Shown here one piece after another: positions 48,480-57,203 of a DNA stretch of 64,000 bases. The position numbers and the translations under genes are program-made. The DNA is from Pandoraea terrigena (GTDB lineage: Bacteria; Pseudomonadota; Gammaproteobacteria; Burkholderiales; Burkholderiaceae): assembly GCF_902459705.1 (NCBI RefSeq), contig NZ_CABPRU010000003.1, positions 62,001-126,000 of the forward strand, written 5' to 3'. The notes under the pieces were generated by a model, which saw nothing but the letters and a program-made list of their open reading frames with translations, had not been told where the DNA came from and searched no databases. Numbering within the stretch: position 1 is the stretch's first letter; each line of letters begins with the position of its first letter.

Positions 48480-49037
48480 TCACCGCGTGGAGTAGGTCAC
48501 ACGCGTCACCTGGACGTTGTTCACGCCGCTCGACAGTTGTTGCGGACGCGGCATCGGCGTGACGACGCCGGGCAGTTCGTCCCACAACGTAACGCCGTTG
48601 GCGAGTGCCATTCCGGGTGACTGGACCATCGCGCCGCCTTGCAGATTGCGGCCGCGCTGGCTCCCGAGTTGTTCGTCATCGATACGGGCCGCAGCAACGG
48701 GCACGCCGGTCACGTAGACGTCCGTGCCACTGGCAACGTCGGTCGTGTCGACGGGGTTACTGGCAATGGCCGGCGCTTCGTCCACCGTCGTGCGGGCGGC
48801 GACCGGCACCACCATGGCGGCGTCGGCGTCGGAGACTTGCATCGCCGGCAGCGTCATCGAGAACGATGCCGGTACCATCGAGCCCGTCAGCATCGCCACA
48901 TGCATGAGCGGCGAGCGCGAGAACTCGTGGGCTTGCGCCGGCGTGGCGCACAGACCGAACGTCATGGCGATGGCAGCGGCCAGCGCGCCTGCGCCTTGTC
49001 GTACTCGGTACTGAATGTCGGTGGTGAGAATTCGCAT
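48480..49037 (-). CDS. First gene of the amyloid-like operon, small secreted protein (FapA position)
   Basis: A 185-residue protein with a signal peptide (about 1-36, cleavage near AQA-HE). The rest is Ala/Val/Thr/Asp-rich, with NGVTLWDELPGVVTPMPRP near residue 148 and a C-terminal SSGVNNVQVTRVTYS. The LWDE block recurs in the convergent secreted protein at 42084-42530. Its place matches fapA, an intracellular-to-periplasmic chaperone in Pseudomonas, but I cannot show homology. The ATG at 49037 has an excellent AAGGAGG site, and a sigma-54 promoter lies about 30 bp upstream. Confidence 0.78.
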   Translation of the reverse strand: MRILTTDIQYRVRQGAGALAAAIAMTFGLCATPAQAHEFSRSPLMHVAMLTGSMVPASFSMTLPAMQVSDADAAMVVPVAARTTVDEAPAIASNPVDTTDVASGTDVYVTGVPVAAARIDDEQLGSQRGRNLQGGAMVQSPGMALANGVTLWDELPGVVTPMPRPQQLSSGVNNVQVTRVTYSTR

Positions 49038-49066
49038 TGCTGTGCCCTCCTTGCCCGGGTCAATAA

Positions 49067-49082
49067 AGCGACTTCCGTGCCA
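49067..49082 (-). promoter_or_regulatory. Sigma-54 promoter of the amyloid-like operon
   Basis: The minus strand reads TGGCACGGAAGTCGCT. This has the GG (-24) and GC (-12) with exactly 10 bp between, and differs from the consensus TGGCAC-N5-TTGCW at one main position. Transcription would start near 49056, about 20 nt before the ATG, just ahead of the AAGGAGG site. A sigma-54 activator gene lies 750 bp upstream. Confidence 0.75.
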
Positions 49083-49730
49083 CCCGACTTAAGTGATTGA
49101 AAACATTGGCGTTGGATTTTTCGGCCCAGGCACGTCCCCGGCTATGCGTGCGAAAACGTTTCAGCATTGATACGTGGCCCATGCCAGGCCACCGGCGTCA
49201 CATCACCGACGTATTCCACAAACATTCCGAACTGCGAACGATATCGGCGTTGCCAGCGACGCATGCAGTAGAGGCCCAGTTAGCAAGGGTTCCCGGTGCC
49301 AGCATTGCGACGGTTTTGTCTTGCTGCGACATAACGACACAGCCTCGTCGCCAATGGCCTCTCAAGGCGCGACGCGGTGCGTGGCCGTGGATGTTTCATC
49401 TTTGATCGGTCGACGGGACGACTGGTCGCGCCCATTTTCGGGGGCGACCGAACGCATGGCATCGGCACGCGCGGGTGTCTTCGCTATATCGGGAAAATGC
49501 AGGGGATGACGCATCGCCGATCCACCGGCATGACGCCGCGCGACGCATTTTCGCAAAACGCGCGACAACGCAATGCGTATGGAACAGGTTCGCGGGACGT
49601 TCAGGAAGGATCGCCGGAATCACCCATCGCTATTGGCGATGGCGGAAGTCGCGGAATGAGAGGTCGGCGGGGAAAACACAGTGTCCAGCGACACATCCGG
49701 CCCACTTGACGTGGCGATCTTCAGGACCCC

Positions 49731-49767
49731 AAAAAGAAACGACCGCCCTGCTCATCACAGGACGGCC
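49731..49767 (-). terminator. Rho-independent terminator of the sigma-54 activator gene
   Basis: On the minus strand GGCCGTCCTG pairs with CAGGGCGGTC (two G-U pairs) around a 7-nt loop, then GTTTCTTTTT. It follows the activator stop by 23 bp and isolates it from the operon downstream. Confidence 0.85.
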
Positions 49768-49789
49768 GCCCTCTCTTCGCCAGAAGACA

Positions 49790-51148
49790 TCAGGCCGGCA
49801 CGCCCGATTCGTCACCACGCATTCCGTACCGACACATGAGGCGGTACAGGGTAATGCGCGAAATACCCAGCTCTGCCGCCACGTCCGTCAGCCGGTGACA
49901 ATGGCGCAGCAATGCCTGCTCGATGGCCGTTCGCTCGGCCTCCGCGCGAATTTCCTCGAGCGTGCGCACGAGGGTCGGCACCCACGGCAGCAGATCGAGA
50001 TCCTTGGCCGAAATCATGCGGCCGTCAGCCATGACAATGGCACGGCGCACGCGATTGATCAGTTCGCGCACATTGCCCGGCCAGCCGTATTCGTACATCG
50101 CCTGCACCGCGCACTGCGTGAAGCCACGGATCTTGCGATGATTGTCGCCCTTGAAGCGTTGCAGGATGTGGTGCGCGAGGATCTCGATATCCTGCCCGCG
50201 TGCGCGCAGCGGTGGCTCGTCGACGCGCAGCACGCACAGGCGGTGGAACAGGTCCATGCGGAAACGCCCTTCTTTGACGGCCTCCTCCAAATCGACGTGC
50301 GTCGCCGAAATGATGCGCACATTGACCGGAATCACCTCATGGCCGCCAAGACGCTCGATGGCGCCCTGCTGCAGGAAGCGCAGCAGGCTCGCCTGGCTCT
50401 CGATCGGCAGGTCGCCGATTTCGTCGAGCAGCAGCGTGCCACCATTGGCGGCCTCGACCCGGCCGATCTTGCGCGCGTTGGCGCCGGTGAAGGCGCCGCG
50501 TTCGTAGCCGAATAGTTCGGATTGCATCAGGTGCGGCGGAATCGCCCCGCAATTGATCGCAACGAACGGCCCCTTGGCGCGCGAAGAGCGCTCATGGATC
50601 GCCACCGCACTCAATTCCTTGCCCGTGCCCGACTCACCCGAGATGAATACGGGGGCGTCGGTATTGGCCACTTTGCGAATGGTGCGAAAGAGCTGCTGCA
50701 TTGCCTCGCACGTTCCCACCATCTCCTGATCGCCGCCGACTTGCGGCGTGATGATCGGCACGTCCGAGAGCGATGCCATGCCCCAGGCATGACCGATCGA
50801 GTGCGCGAGCTGGTCGTTGGTACAGGGAACGCTGACGTAATCGAAGCAGTAGTCGCGAATCAACCGCCGGATCGATTTCGTCGTGAGTTGTTCGGGATTT
50901 GTCGCCGCCACCCAGCCGACCGTGGCAGGTTGCATGCAGGACTCGAAGGCGCCCATCTCGCGGTCGCTATAACCGCTCGCCAGGTCGATGAGTGCTGCGC
51001 TGGTAGTCCCCGGATTCAGAATGCGATTGACATCACTGGCGCTCTTGGCCGGCAGGACTTGCCAACCGTGCTCTCCCAAGAAGGACAACAATCCGTCATT
51101 GTGCTTCCGAGAGGCATAAATCAGGGTGCGCCCGGTATCGTTAGCCAT
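49790..51148 (-). CDS. Sigma-54-dependent activator with VpsR-like N-terminal domain
   Basis: A 452-residue bacterial enhancer-binding protein. Residues 1-130 form a receiver-like domain of the VpsR/BerB kind. The AAA+ domain has Walker A GESGTGKE (171-178), the sigma-54 contact loop GAFTGA (218-223) and Walker B LLLDEIGD (239-246). A Fis-type helix-turn-helix closes the protein (LTDVAAELGISRITLYRLM). VpsR and BerB are c-di-GMP-responsive biofilm activators, so this is the natural activator of the sigma-54 promoter at 49.07 kb; that pairing is inference. The ATG at 51148 follows GGGAG. Confidence 0.92.
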   Translation of the reverse strand: MANDTGRTLIYASRKHNDGLLSFLGEHGWQVLPAKSASDVNRILNPGTTSAALIDLASGYSDREMGAFESCMQPATVGWVAATNPEQLTTKSIRRLIRDYCFDYVSVPCTNDQLAHSIGHAWGMASLSDVPIITPQVGGDQEMVGTCEAMQQLFRTIRKVANTDAPVFISGESGTGKELSAVAIHERSSRAKGPFVAINCGAIPPHLMQSELFGYERGAFTGANARKIGRVEAANGGTLLLDEIGDLPIESQASLLRFLQQGAIERLGGHEVIPVNVRIISATHVDLEEAVKEGRFRMDLFHRLCVLRVDEPPLRARGQDIEILAHHILQRFKGDNHRKIRGFTQCAVQAMYEYGWPGNVRELINRVRRAIVMADGRMISAKDLDLLPWVPTLVRTLEEIRAEAERTAIEQALLRHCHRLTDVAAELGISRITLYRLMCRYGMRGDESGVPA

Positions 51149-51397
51149 ACCTTAACTCCCCGCCTAAGCAGTGCCCGTGCGCAGTTATTGGGTCATTGAC
51201 CGGATCTACGCGACAGGTGTTCGGCCCCGCGCCGCTTGAAAGCTCTTATTGATTCCCGTGCTGTTGGGTTATCAAGTCGGCAGATTCAGTCTAGAAGACC
51301 GGGTTGTGGGCAGAAATACCGAATAACAGCTAATCCGATTGGATGAGAGGAGCAGTACCTACGCGCGTCGATACGCAGCGATGCGCGTGCGTCATGC

Positions 51398-51994
51398 TCA
51401 GAGCGTATGTCGGTCGAGCACGGCGCGCGCGATGGTGCCGGCGTCCACATACTCCAGTTCGCCGCCGACGGGCACGCCCCTGGCCAGCCGGCTCACCCGC
51501 AAACCGCGCGCCTTGAGCATCTGCCCGAGATAGTGTGCCGTGGCCTCGCCTTCGTTGGTGAAGTTGGTGGCAAGCACCACTTCCTTGACCACGCCGTCGG
51601 TGGCGCGGCGAATCAGTTGCTCGAAATGAATCTCGCCGGGGCCTACGCCATCGAGCGGCGAGAGATGCCCCATGAGTACGAAATACAGTCCTTTGAAGGT
51701 CATCGTCTGCTCGAGCATGTTCTGGTCGGCAGGCGTTTCCACCACGCACAGCAGGCTCGTGTCACGCCCGGGATCGAGACATGTCTCGCAAATCTCGACT
51801 TCGGTAAACGTATTGCAGCGCGCGCAATGGCGAATCTGCCCGGTGGCATGCACCAGCGCCTCACCTAGCCGCACCGCGCCTTTGCGGTCGCGTTGCAGCA
51901 GGTGGTAAGCGATGCGTTGTGCGGACTTCGGACCGACACCCGGCAACGCGCGCAGCGCATCGACGAGTTCCTGCAGGCTCGAGAGCTGGGGCAT
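51398..51994 (-). CDS. recR: Recombination mediator RecR
   Basis: Works with RecF/RecO in loading RecA at gaps. The 198-residue protein has the N-terminal helix-hairpin-helix ([19 protein letters not shown]), a four-cysteine zinc finger ([16 protein letters not shown]) and a Toprim domain ([10 protein letters not shown]). It is downstream of ybaB and dnaX, the common dnaX-ybaB-recR order. Confidence 0.97.
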   Translation of the reverse strand: MPQLSSLQELVDALRALPGVGPKSAQRIAYHLLQRDRKGAVRLGEALVHATGQIRHCARCNTFTEVEICETCLDPGRDTSLLCVVETPADQNMLEQTMTFKGLYFVLMGHLSPLDGVGPGEIHFEQLIRRATDGVVKEVVLATNFTNEGEATAHYLGQMLKARGLRVSRLARGVPVGGELEYVDAGTIARAVLDRHTL

Positions 51995-52029
51995 GCGTCG
52001 TCTTTCTATGGAGGCGGGCGGAGAACCGC

Positions 52030-52356
52030 TCAGAACGGCATCTTGAAGCCCGGCGGCAGCGGCAGACCGGCGGTCAGGCCGCCCATCTTTTCCTGCGCGG
52101 TCGCTTCGGCCTTGCGCACGGCATCGTTGAACGCCGCTGCCACGAGGTCTTCGAGCATGTCCTTGTCATCGGCCAGCAGGCTCGGATCGATGGTCACGCG
52201 ACGGACATCGTTCTTGCACGTCATCACGACCTTGACCAGACCGGCGCCCGACTGACCCTCGACTTCGATCTGGGCCAACTGCTCCTGCGCCTTCTTCATG
52301 TTTTCCTGCATTTGCTGGGCCTGTTTCATCAGACCCGCGATGTTTCCCTTCAGCAT
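52030..52356 (-). CDS. YbaB/EbfC nucleoid-associated protein
   Basis: A 108-residue DNA-binding dimer, with [20 protein letters not shown] and the basic/Gly-rich centre. The ATG at 52356 follows AGGAG; an open frame further upstream is unconserved. Sits between dnaX and recR. Short GTATG-containing imperfect repeats occupy its leader (about 52373-52440). Confidence 0.95.
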   Translation of the reverse strand: MLKGNIAGLMKQAQQMQENMKKAQEQLAQIEVEGQSGAGLVKVVMTCKNDVRRVTIDPSLLADDKDMLEDLVAAAFNDAVRKAEATAQEKMGGLTAGLPLPPGFKMPF

Positions 52357-52520
52357 GTCGACTCCTGAGTAAATCGTATGAGGTATGTCATATAAGGTAT
52401 GCCGCATGAAGCACACCGAATACGGTACACGCAGCATGTCGTGGCGTGGCACCGTAGGTATAACGCGCGTTTGGGGAATCCATTCGAAAACCCGGCGCCG
52501 ATTCGCGACAACGGACTGCC

Positions 52521-54473
52521 TTATTGTAACGGGCGAACGCTGCCCGGCAGAATCTGGGCGTCGAATTCGTCGATCAATTCGCGCACGAGCGGATCGTTGG
52601 CGATCACCTGTTCGGCCGCGTGTTGGCGCGCGGCTGCCGCTTGCGCCGCCAGCGAAGCCGCCGTCGTGCCCACTTGCCCCAGTTCGACGTGCAATTGCAC
52701 CTCGGCGCCAAGGTGCTCCGTCAGCGTCTGACGCAACTTGTCGGTGGTAGCCGCATCGGCCAACTGACGCAGCGGCACGACCAAATGCAGCACACGGCCT
52801 GCGACTTCGGTCAGCTCACTTTGAAACGCCAGTTGCTGGGCAAGACCGCGAGCCGGGAGTTCGGCGGCCAATGCCGGCCATTCGCCGGTAAAAACGGGCG
52901 CAACGCCATCGGCTTCACGGTAGACGCAGGCGCGCAGCGCGACCGCAGGCGCCGCCGCGCCAGAGCCGGCAGGCTCGGGCTCCGGATCGGCACCAGCCGG
53001 CGCCTCGTCCGACGCGCGCGTCGTGCCGCTGCGATGGGCGCTTGCGCCCGCCGCAGCGCGCCCTGCCGTGCCCTTGCGCCCGGCGTTCAGGGCGGCGAGC
53101 GCAGCACGGGCAGGCGACATCGGGGTGCCATCGGCCGGCGTACTGCTTCGCGCCGACGGGGCGCGGCGCGCCTCGGGCTGTGCGGCCGGCGACGCAGATG
53201 TCGAGCCCGCTGCGGACGCGCTCGGCGCAGAAGCGACCGACGGTGCCGAAGCCGCCGGGGAAGCCGATGCGGGCGATGCACGCCCTGTTTCGGCCATCGG
53301 CGGGCGCAACGGCGCGGCGATTGTGGCCGGTGCCCGCGTGGCGCTTGCCGCCTGCGGCGTTGGCGGCTCCGCGAGCACGCCGCCCACGAGCAACGGCGTA
53401 AACGCGGCCATGCGCAGCAGCGCCATCGAAAAGCCGGTGTATTCGTCCGGTGCAAGACTGAGTTCGCCGCGCGCGCGCGTGGCAATCTGGTAATACAGCT
53501 GGACCGCTTCCGGCGACAACGCTTCGGCCAGGCGTCGCACGTCCGCCGCTTCCGGCCAGTCGTCCGATACGGCCTGGGGGGCGTATTGCGCCAACGCAAT
53601 CTTGTGCAGCAAACTGCCGAGATCCTGCAATCCCGCCGCAAACGAGAAACTGCGCTCGGCCATTTCGTCGGCAACGGCGAGCAGGTCAGTACGCGATTCG
53701 TCCTTGAGCGCGTCGAGCAGGCGCACGAGCACGCTCTGATCGATCGCGCCGAGCATGCCGCGCACGGCCGTCTCGGTCAGCGGCCCCGCAGCATAGGCGA
53801 TGGCTTGGTCGGTGAGCGACAGCGCGTCGCGCATGCTGCCGCCGGCCGCCTTGGCGAGCAGTCGTAGCGCCTGCGGCTCGTTCTCGATCCCTTCCTCGCC
53901 GAGGATGGTCGTGAGATGCGACACGATGTGCCCGGCAGGCATCTGCTTGAGATTGAATTGCAGGCAGCGCGAGAGCACAGTGACCGGGATCTTCTGCGGA
54001 TCGGTCGTCGCGAGAATGAATTTGACGTGCGCGGGCGGCTCTTCCAGCGTCTTGAGCATTGCGTTGAACGCGTGCCCCGTCAACATGTGCACTTCGTCGA
54101 TCATGTAGACCTTGAAGCGCGCGTCCGCCGGCGCGTAGACGGCCTTTTCGAGCAACGACGTCATCTCGTCGACGCCGCGATTCGATGCCGCGTCCATTTC
54201 GACGTAGTCGACGAAGCGCCCTTCGTCAATCGCCCGGCAGGCCTTGCACACGCCGCACGGCTCGGCCGTTATCCCCGTCTCGCAATTGAGCGCCTTCGCC
54301 AGAATGCGCGAGAGTGTTGTCTTGCCGACGCCACGCGTGCCGGTAAACAAGTAAGCGTGATGCAAACGCTGTTGCTCGAGCGCGTGCGTCAACGCACGCA
54401 CGACGTGCTCCTGGCCCACCAGGGTCGAGAAGCCTTTGGGGCGCCATTTGCGCGCGAGTACTTGATAGGTCAT
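52521..54473 (-). CDS. dnaX: DNA polymerase III subunit gamma/tau
   Basis: Clamp-loader ATPase. The 650-residue protein starts [13 protein letters not shown], with P-loop [18 protein letters not shown], a zinc site ([13 protein letters not shown]), DEVHML Walker B and SRC sensor. A ~130-residue Ala/Ser/Pro-rich linker joins the tau-specific C-terminal domain. I saw no A-rich slippery site like that of E. coli dnaX, so separate gamma production by frameshift is not evident. The ATG at 54473 gives the conserved start. Confidence 0.97.
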   Translation of the reverse strand: MTYQVLARKWRPKGFSTLVGQEHVVRALTHALEQQRLHHAYLFTGTRGVGKTTLSRILAKALNCETGITAEPCGVCKACRAIDEGRFVDYVEMDAASNRGVDEMTSLLEKAVYAPADARFKVYMIDEVHMLTGHAFNAMLKTLEEPPAHVKFILATTDPQKIPVTVLSRCLQFNLKQMPAGHIVSHLTTILGEEGIENEPQALRLLAKAAGGSMRDALSLTDQAIAYAAGPLTETAVRGMLGAIDQSVLVRLLDALKDESRTDLLAVADEMAERSFSFAAGLQDLGSLLHKIALAQYAPQAVSDDWPEAADVRRLAEALSPEAVQLYYQIATRARGELSLAPDEYTGFSMALLRMAAFTPLLVGGVLAEPPTPQAASATRAPATIAAPLRPPMAETGRASPASASPAASAPSVASAPSASAAGSTSASPAAQPEARRAPSARSSTPADGTPMSPARAALAALNAGRKGTAGRAAAGASAHRSGTTRASDEAPAGADPEPEPAGSGAAAPAVALRACVYREADGVAPVFTGEWPALAAELPARGLAQQLAFQSELTEVAGRVLHLVVPLRQLADAATTDKLRQTLTEHLGAEVQLHVELGQVGTTAASLAAQAAAARQHAAEQVIANDPLVRELIDEFDAQILPGSVRPLQ

Positions 54474-54799
54474 GCCAAATTGTAACAGTTCGGCGTTGAG
54501 CGTCCGCACCGATGTCAACGCCCGATCGGGCGCCGGCCGCCCGCGAAATACGGCAGGCTATCGGTGCGATAGAAAAAAATGTTGTGCGATTCTACCAAGC
54601 CCGTCCGGCCCACGCGATACGCGGTGAAGCGGCGTTGGCAAGGCTCGGGGGGGAACGCCAAACGGCATCGACGAGCGATGGCGGCACCATGCCCATTCAC
54701 TATGGGAACGACAGATCGCAACGACACGCGAGAGATGAAAACGGGGGAAAATTTTGCGCAGGACGCGCGAAGAACGTCGATAAAACAAAGAGGTAGGTG
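54474..54799 (-). promoter_or_regulatory. dnaX upstream region with extended minus 10
   Basis: No gene is seen. The minus strand carries TTGGTAGAATC at 54588-54598, an extended minus 10 box nearly identical to the one in front of ffs (CTGGTAGAATC). A CTATCG/CGATAG hairpin (54558-54572) lies in the predicted leader. Confidence 0.5.
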
Positions 54800-54898
54800 A
54801 CGAGCCTGACCCTCGGCACTGGCAGAAAACGGTTGTGGCTGCTTCGTTCCCGACCTGACCAGATTGGCCGCGCCACCATGCGAGGAGGCCCGTCAGGA
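54800..54898 (-). ncRNA. ffs: 4.5S RNA, signal recognition particle RNA
   Basis: The minus strand contains GGTCAGGTCGGGAACGAAGC followed by AGCC, the conserved SRP RNA apical loop that binds Ffh. The flanking CCTGAC and GTCAGG ends pair to close a long hairpin of about 100 nt, the size of bacterial 4.5S RNA. Its position upstream of dnaX is common in beta-proteobacteria. Ends are estimated to within a few bases. A T-rich stretch (CTCTTTGTTTTA) follows the 3' end. Confidence 0.93.
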
Positions 54899-54902
54899 AA
54901 AG

Positions 54903-54911
54903 ATTCTACCA
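54903..54911 (-). promoter_or_regulatory. Extended minus 10 promoter of ffs
   Basis: TGGTAGAAT on the minus strand, 6-7 bp before the 4.5S RNA 5' end. A TTGACG lies only 12 bp upstream of it, too close to be a standard minus 35. Confidence 0.6.
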
Positions 54912-55187
54912 GAGTCGACGCGTCAACAGAAGCCCGGTGTGCGAGATTGTGAGACACGGCAGCGCCGCGGCGGCAACCTTATGGCGCACTCAGCCACTAC
55001 GCGCAAGCGTTTGCGATTTCCGCTAAGATGGTCACAAACTGCATTGGCGAACGCTATTGAAGCACGCAATTGCAGCCTCCATATGGAGAATGCACGCCCG
55101 GAAAAGCCGGGTGACATCTCCGGCGTCGGTGAAAGCGCGCTGTTTTCGCCGGACGTTTCCGAATAGTCAGACGAGGCAACAATACTC

Positions 55188-55514
55188 ATGAGCGAACAAA
55201 TCAAGCACATTTCCGATGCCACCTTCGATGCGGACGTTTTGAATTCCGACAAGCCGGTGCTTCTCGACTTCTGGGCGGAATGGTGCGGTCCGTGCAAGAT
55301 GATCGCCCCGATCCTGGAGGACGTGGCGAAGGAATACGGCGACAAGGTGCAAGTCGCCAAGATGAACGTGGACGACAATCAGGCCACGCCGGCCAAGTTC
55401 GGCATTCGCGGCATCCCGACGCTGATCCTGTTCAAGAACGGCGCCGTCGCGGGCCAGAAGGTCGGCGCACTTGCGAAGGGTCAACTGACCGCCTTCCTTG
55501 ACCAGCATCTGTGA
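55188..55514 (+). CDS. trxA: Thioredoxin 1
   Basis: Cytoplasmic dithiol reductant. The 108 residues include [16 protein letters not shown] with the CGPC redox site near residue 33 and the cis-proline [13 protein letters not shown]. The ATG at 55188 fits the conserved start. Rho follows about 190 bp downstream, the frequent trxA-rho order, but with its own promoter. Confidence 0.98.
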   Translation: MSEQIKHISDATFDADVLNSDKPVLLDFWAEWCGPCKMIAPILEDVAKEYGDKVQVAKMNVDDNQATPAKFGIRGIPTLILFKNGAVAGQKVGALAKGQLTAFLDQHL

Positions 55515-55593
55515 TCCCGAGCCGATGACGGCAGGTGCCGGGGCCTTTGTCGCCGCCGTGCGACAGCCCGGCACCGGGCAAGCGGCGCAATGC

Positions 55594-55621
55594 TTGCGCG
55601 AGACGCTGCTTGCTATATAAT
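55594..55621 (+). promoter_or_regulatory. Sigma-70 promoter of rho
   Basis: TTGCGC (55594-55599), a 16-bp spacer and a perfect TATAAT (55616-55621) lie about 85 bp before the rho ATG, giving a short leader of the kind in which Rho autoregulates. Confidence 0.65.
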
Positions 55622-55707
55622 CCGGCAACAAGCATCCCAAAGTTCTTCGAGCGTTCGCTCACTTTTCCCTGATCCTTCACTTGTCGTCCGACGGACGGCA
55701 CCTCCGT

Positions 55708-56970
55708 ATGCATTTATCCGAACTAAAGTCCCAGCACGTCTCCGAACTGCTTGAAATGGCGAACGGTCTCGAGATCGAGAACGCGAACCGCCTTCGCAAG
55801 CAGGAGCTGATGTTCGCCATTCTGAAGAAGCGCGCAAAAACCGGCGAGACCATCTATGGCGACGGTACGCTCGAGGTGCTGCCGGATGGCTTCGGTTTCC
55901 TGCGCTCGCCTGAGACGTCGTATCTGGCCAGCACGGACGATATCTATATCAGCCCGTCGCAGATCCGCCGCTTCAACCTGCATACCGGCGACACGATCGA
56001 AGGGGAAGTGCGCACGCCGAAGGACGGCGAGCGCTATTTCGCGCTGGTGAAGGTCGACAAGGTCAACGACCACCCGCCCGAGGCCTCGAAACATAAGATC
56101 ATGTTCGAGAACCTCACACCGCTGCACCCGAACAAGCCGTTGCTGCTCGAGCGTGACATTCGCGGTGAAGAGAACGTGACGGGCCGCATCATCGACATGA
56201 TTGCCCCGATCGGCAAGGGCCAGCGCGGTCTGCTCGTGGCCTCGCCGAAGTCAGGCAAGACGGTGATGCTGCAACACATCGCTCACGCGATTGCCACCAA
56301 CCATCCGGAAGCCAAGCTTTTCGTGCTGCTCATCGACGAGCGCCCGGAAGAAGTGACCGAGATGCAGCGTTCGGTGAAAGGCGAAGTGGTCGCTTCGACG
56401 TTCGACGAACCGGCCACGCGTCACGTTCAGGTCGCCGAAATGGTGATCGAGAAGGCTAAGCGCCTGATCGAAATGAAACAGGACGTGATCATTCTGCTCG
56501 ACTCGATCACGCGTCTGGCCCGCGCTTACAACACCGTGATCCCGGCCTCGGGCAAGGTGCTCACCGGCGGCGTGGACGCCAACGCCCTGCAGCGCCCGAA
56601 GCGCTTCTTCGGGGCAGCGCGTAACGTCGAAGAAGGCGGCTCGCTTACGATCATCGCCACAGCGCTGATCGAAACCGGCAGCCGCATGGACGACGTGATC
56701 TACGAAGAATTCAAGGGCACGGGCAATATGGAAGTGCACCTCGAGCGCCGTCTCGCGGAAAAGCGCGTCTACCCGGCGATCAACCTGAACAAGTCGGGCA
56801 CGCGTCGCGAAGAGCTCCTCATCAAGCCGGAAATCCTGCAAAAGATCTGGGTGCTGCGCAAGCTCATCTACGATATGGACGAGGCCGAGGCCATGGAGTT
56901 CCTGCTTGGCAAGATCAAGCAGACGAAGAACAACGCCGAGTTCTTCGACCTGATGCGCCGCGGCGGCTGA
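55708..56970 (+). CDS. rho: Transcription termination factor Rho
   Basis: Hexameric RNA helicase that ends unprotected transcripts. The 420-residue protein starts [20 protein letters not shown], has the cold-shock-like RNA-binding domain (GFGFLRSP), P-loop [11 protein letters not shown], Walker [15 protein letters not shown] and the Q/R loops. The ATG at 55708 is conserved; a TTG 27 bp upstream is rejected. A strong terminator follows. Confidence 0.98.
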   Translation: MHLSELKSQHVSELLEMANGLEIENANRLRKQELMFAILKKRAKTGETIYGDGTLEVLPDGFGFLRSPETSYLASTDDIYISPSQIRRFNLHTGDTIEGEVRTPKDGERYFALVKVDKVNDHPPEASKHKIMFENLTPLHPNKPLLLERDIRGEENVTGRIIDMIAPIGKGQRGLLVASPKSGKTVMLQHIAHAIATNHPEAKLFVLLIDERPEEVTEMQRSVKGEVVASTFDEPATRHVQVAEMVIEKAKRLIEMKQDVIILLDSITRLARAYNTVIPASGKVLTGGVDANALQRPKRFFGAARNVEEGGSLTIIATALIETGSRMDDVIYEEFKGTGNMEVHLERRLAEKRVYPAINLNKSGTRREELLIKPEILQKIWVLRKLIYDMDEAEAMEFLLGKIKQTKNNAEFFDLMRRGG

Positions 56971-56996
56971 TTTCGCCCCTCCCTGCGCATCACGAG

Positions 56997-57028
56997 AAAA
57001 AGCCGCGACCCGCGTGTCGCGGCTTTTT
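56997..57028 (+). terminator. Rho-independent terminator of rho
   Basis: GCCGCGAC and GTCGCGGC arms (8 bp) with a 6-nt loop, flanked by five A on the left and five T on the right, 27 bp past the rho stop. Confidence 0.92.
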
Positions 57029-57203
57029 CATTGCGCTGCCCTGCCGCCGCCTTGCCGTCCCTACCCCTCGTTGTGTATGCCGCGCCGCCAGCCGTAGCCG
57101 CAGCGGCGCGGGCGGCCGCGACGACTGTTATATGATGGAACGGCACCGCGCACTGGCCGCTGGCACGCGTTCCCCGAAAGCTGTTCCCGAAGGAGAGATT
57201 GCA

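Larger units (their letters stand above)
49038..49789. other. 750-bp region between the sigma-54 activator and the amyloid-like operon
   Basis: No gene is supported; short open frames here lack ribosome sites and family motifs. It holds the sigma-54 promoter at its left end and the activator terminator at its right end. An AAACGTTT palindrome near 49153-49160 is a possible enhancer site, but its support is weak. Confidence 0.5.

Noticed and set aside
44372-49037. Curli (csg) system
   Set aside because: No CsgG-type lipoprotein pore and no CsgA-style repeats. A C39 protease and a coiled-coil barrel fit Fap instead.
49282-49301. TGGCAC and TTGCT on the minus strand, looking like a second sigma-54 promoter
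   Set aside because: The GG and GC are 14 bp apart rather than the required 10.
52521-54473. Programmed frameshift in dnaX
   Set aside because: No A-rich slippery heptamer with a following hairpin is visible in the linker region.
54558-54572. Hairpin CTATCG/CGATAG as a terminator
   Set aside because: The adjacent homopolymer is on the wrong side for the minus strand and is an A-run on the plus strand.
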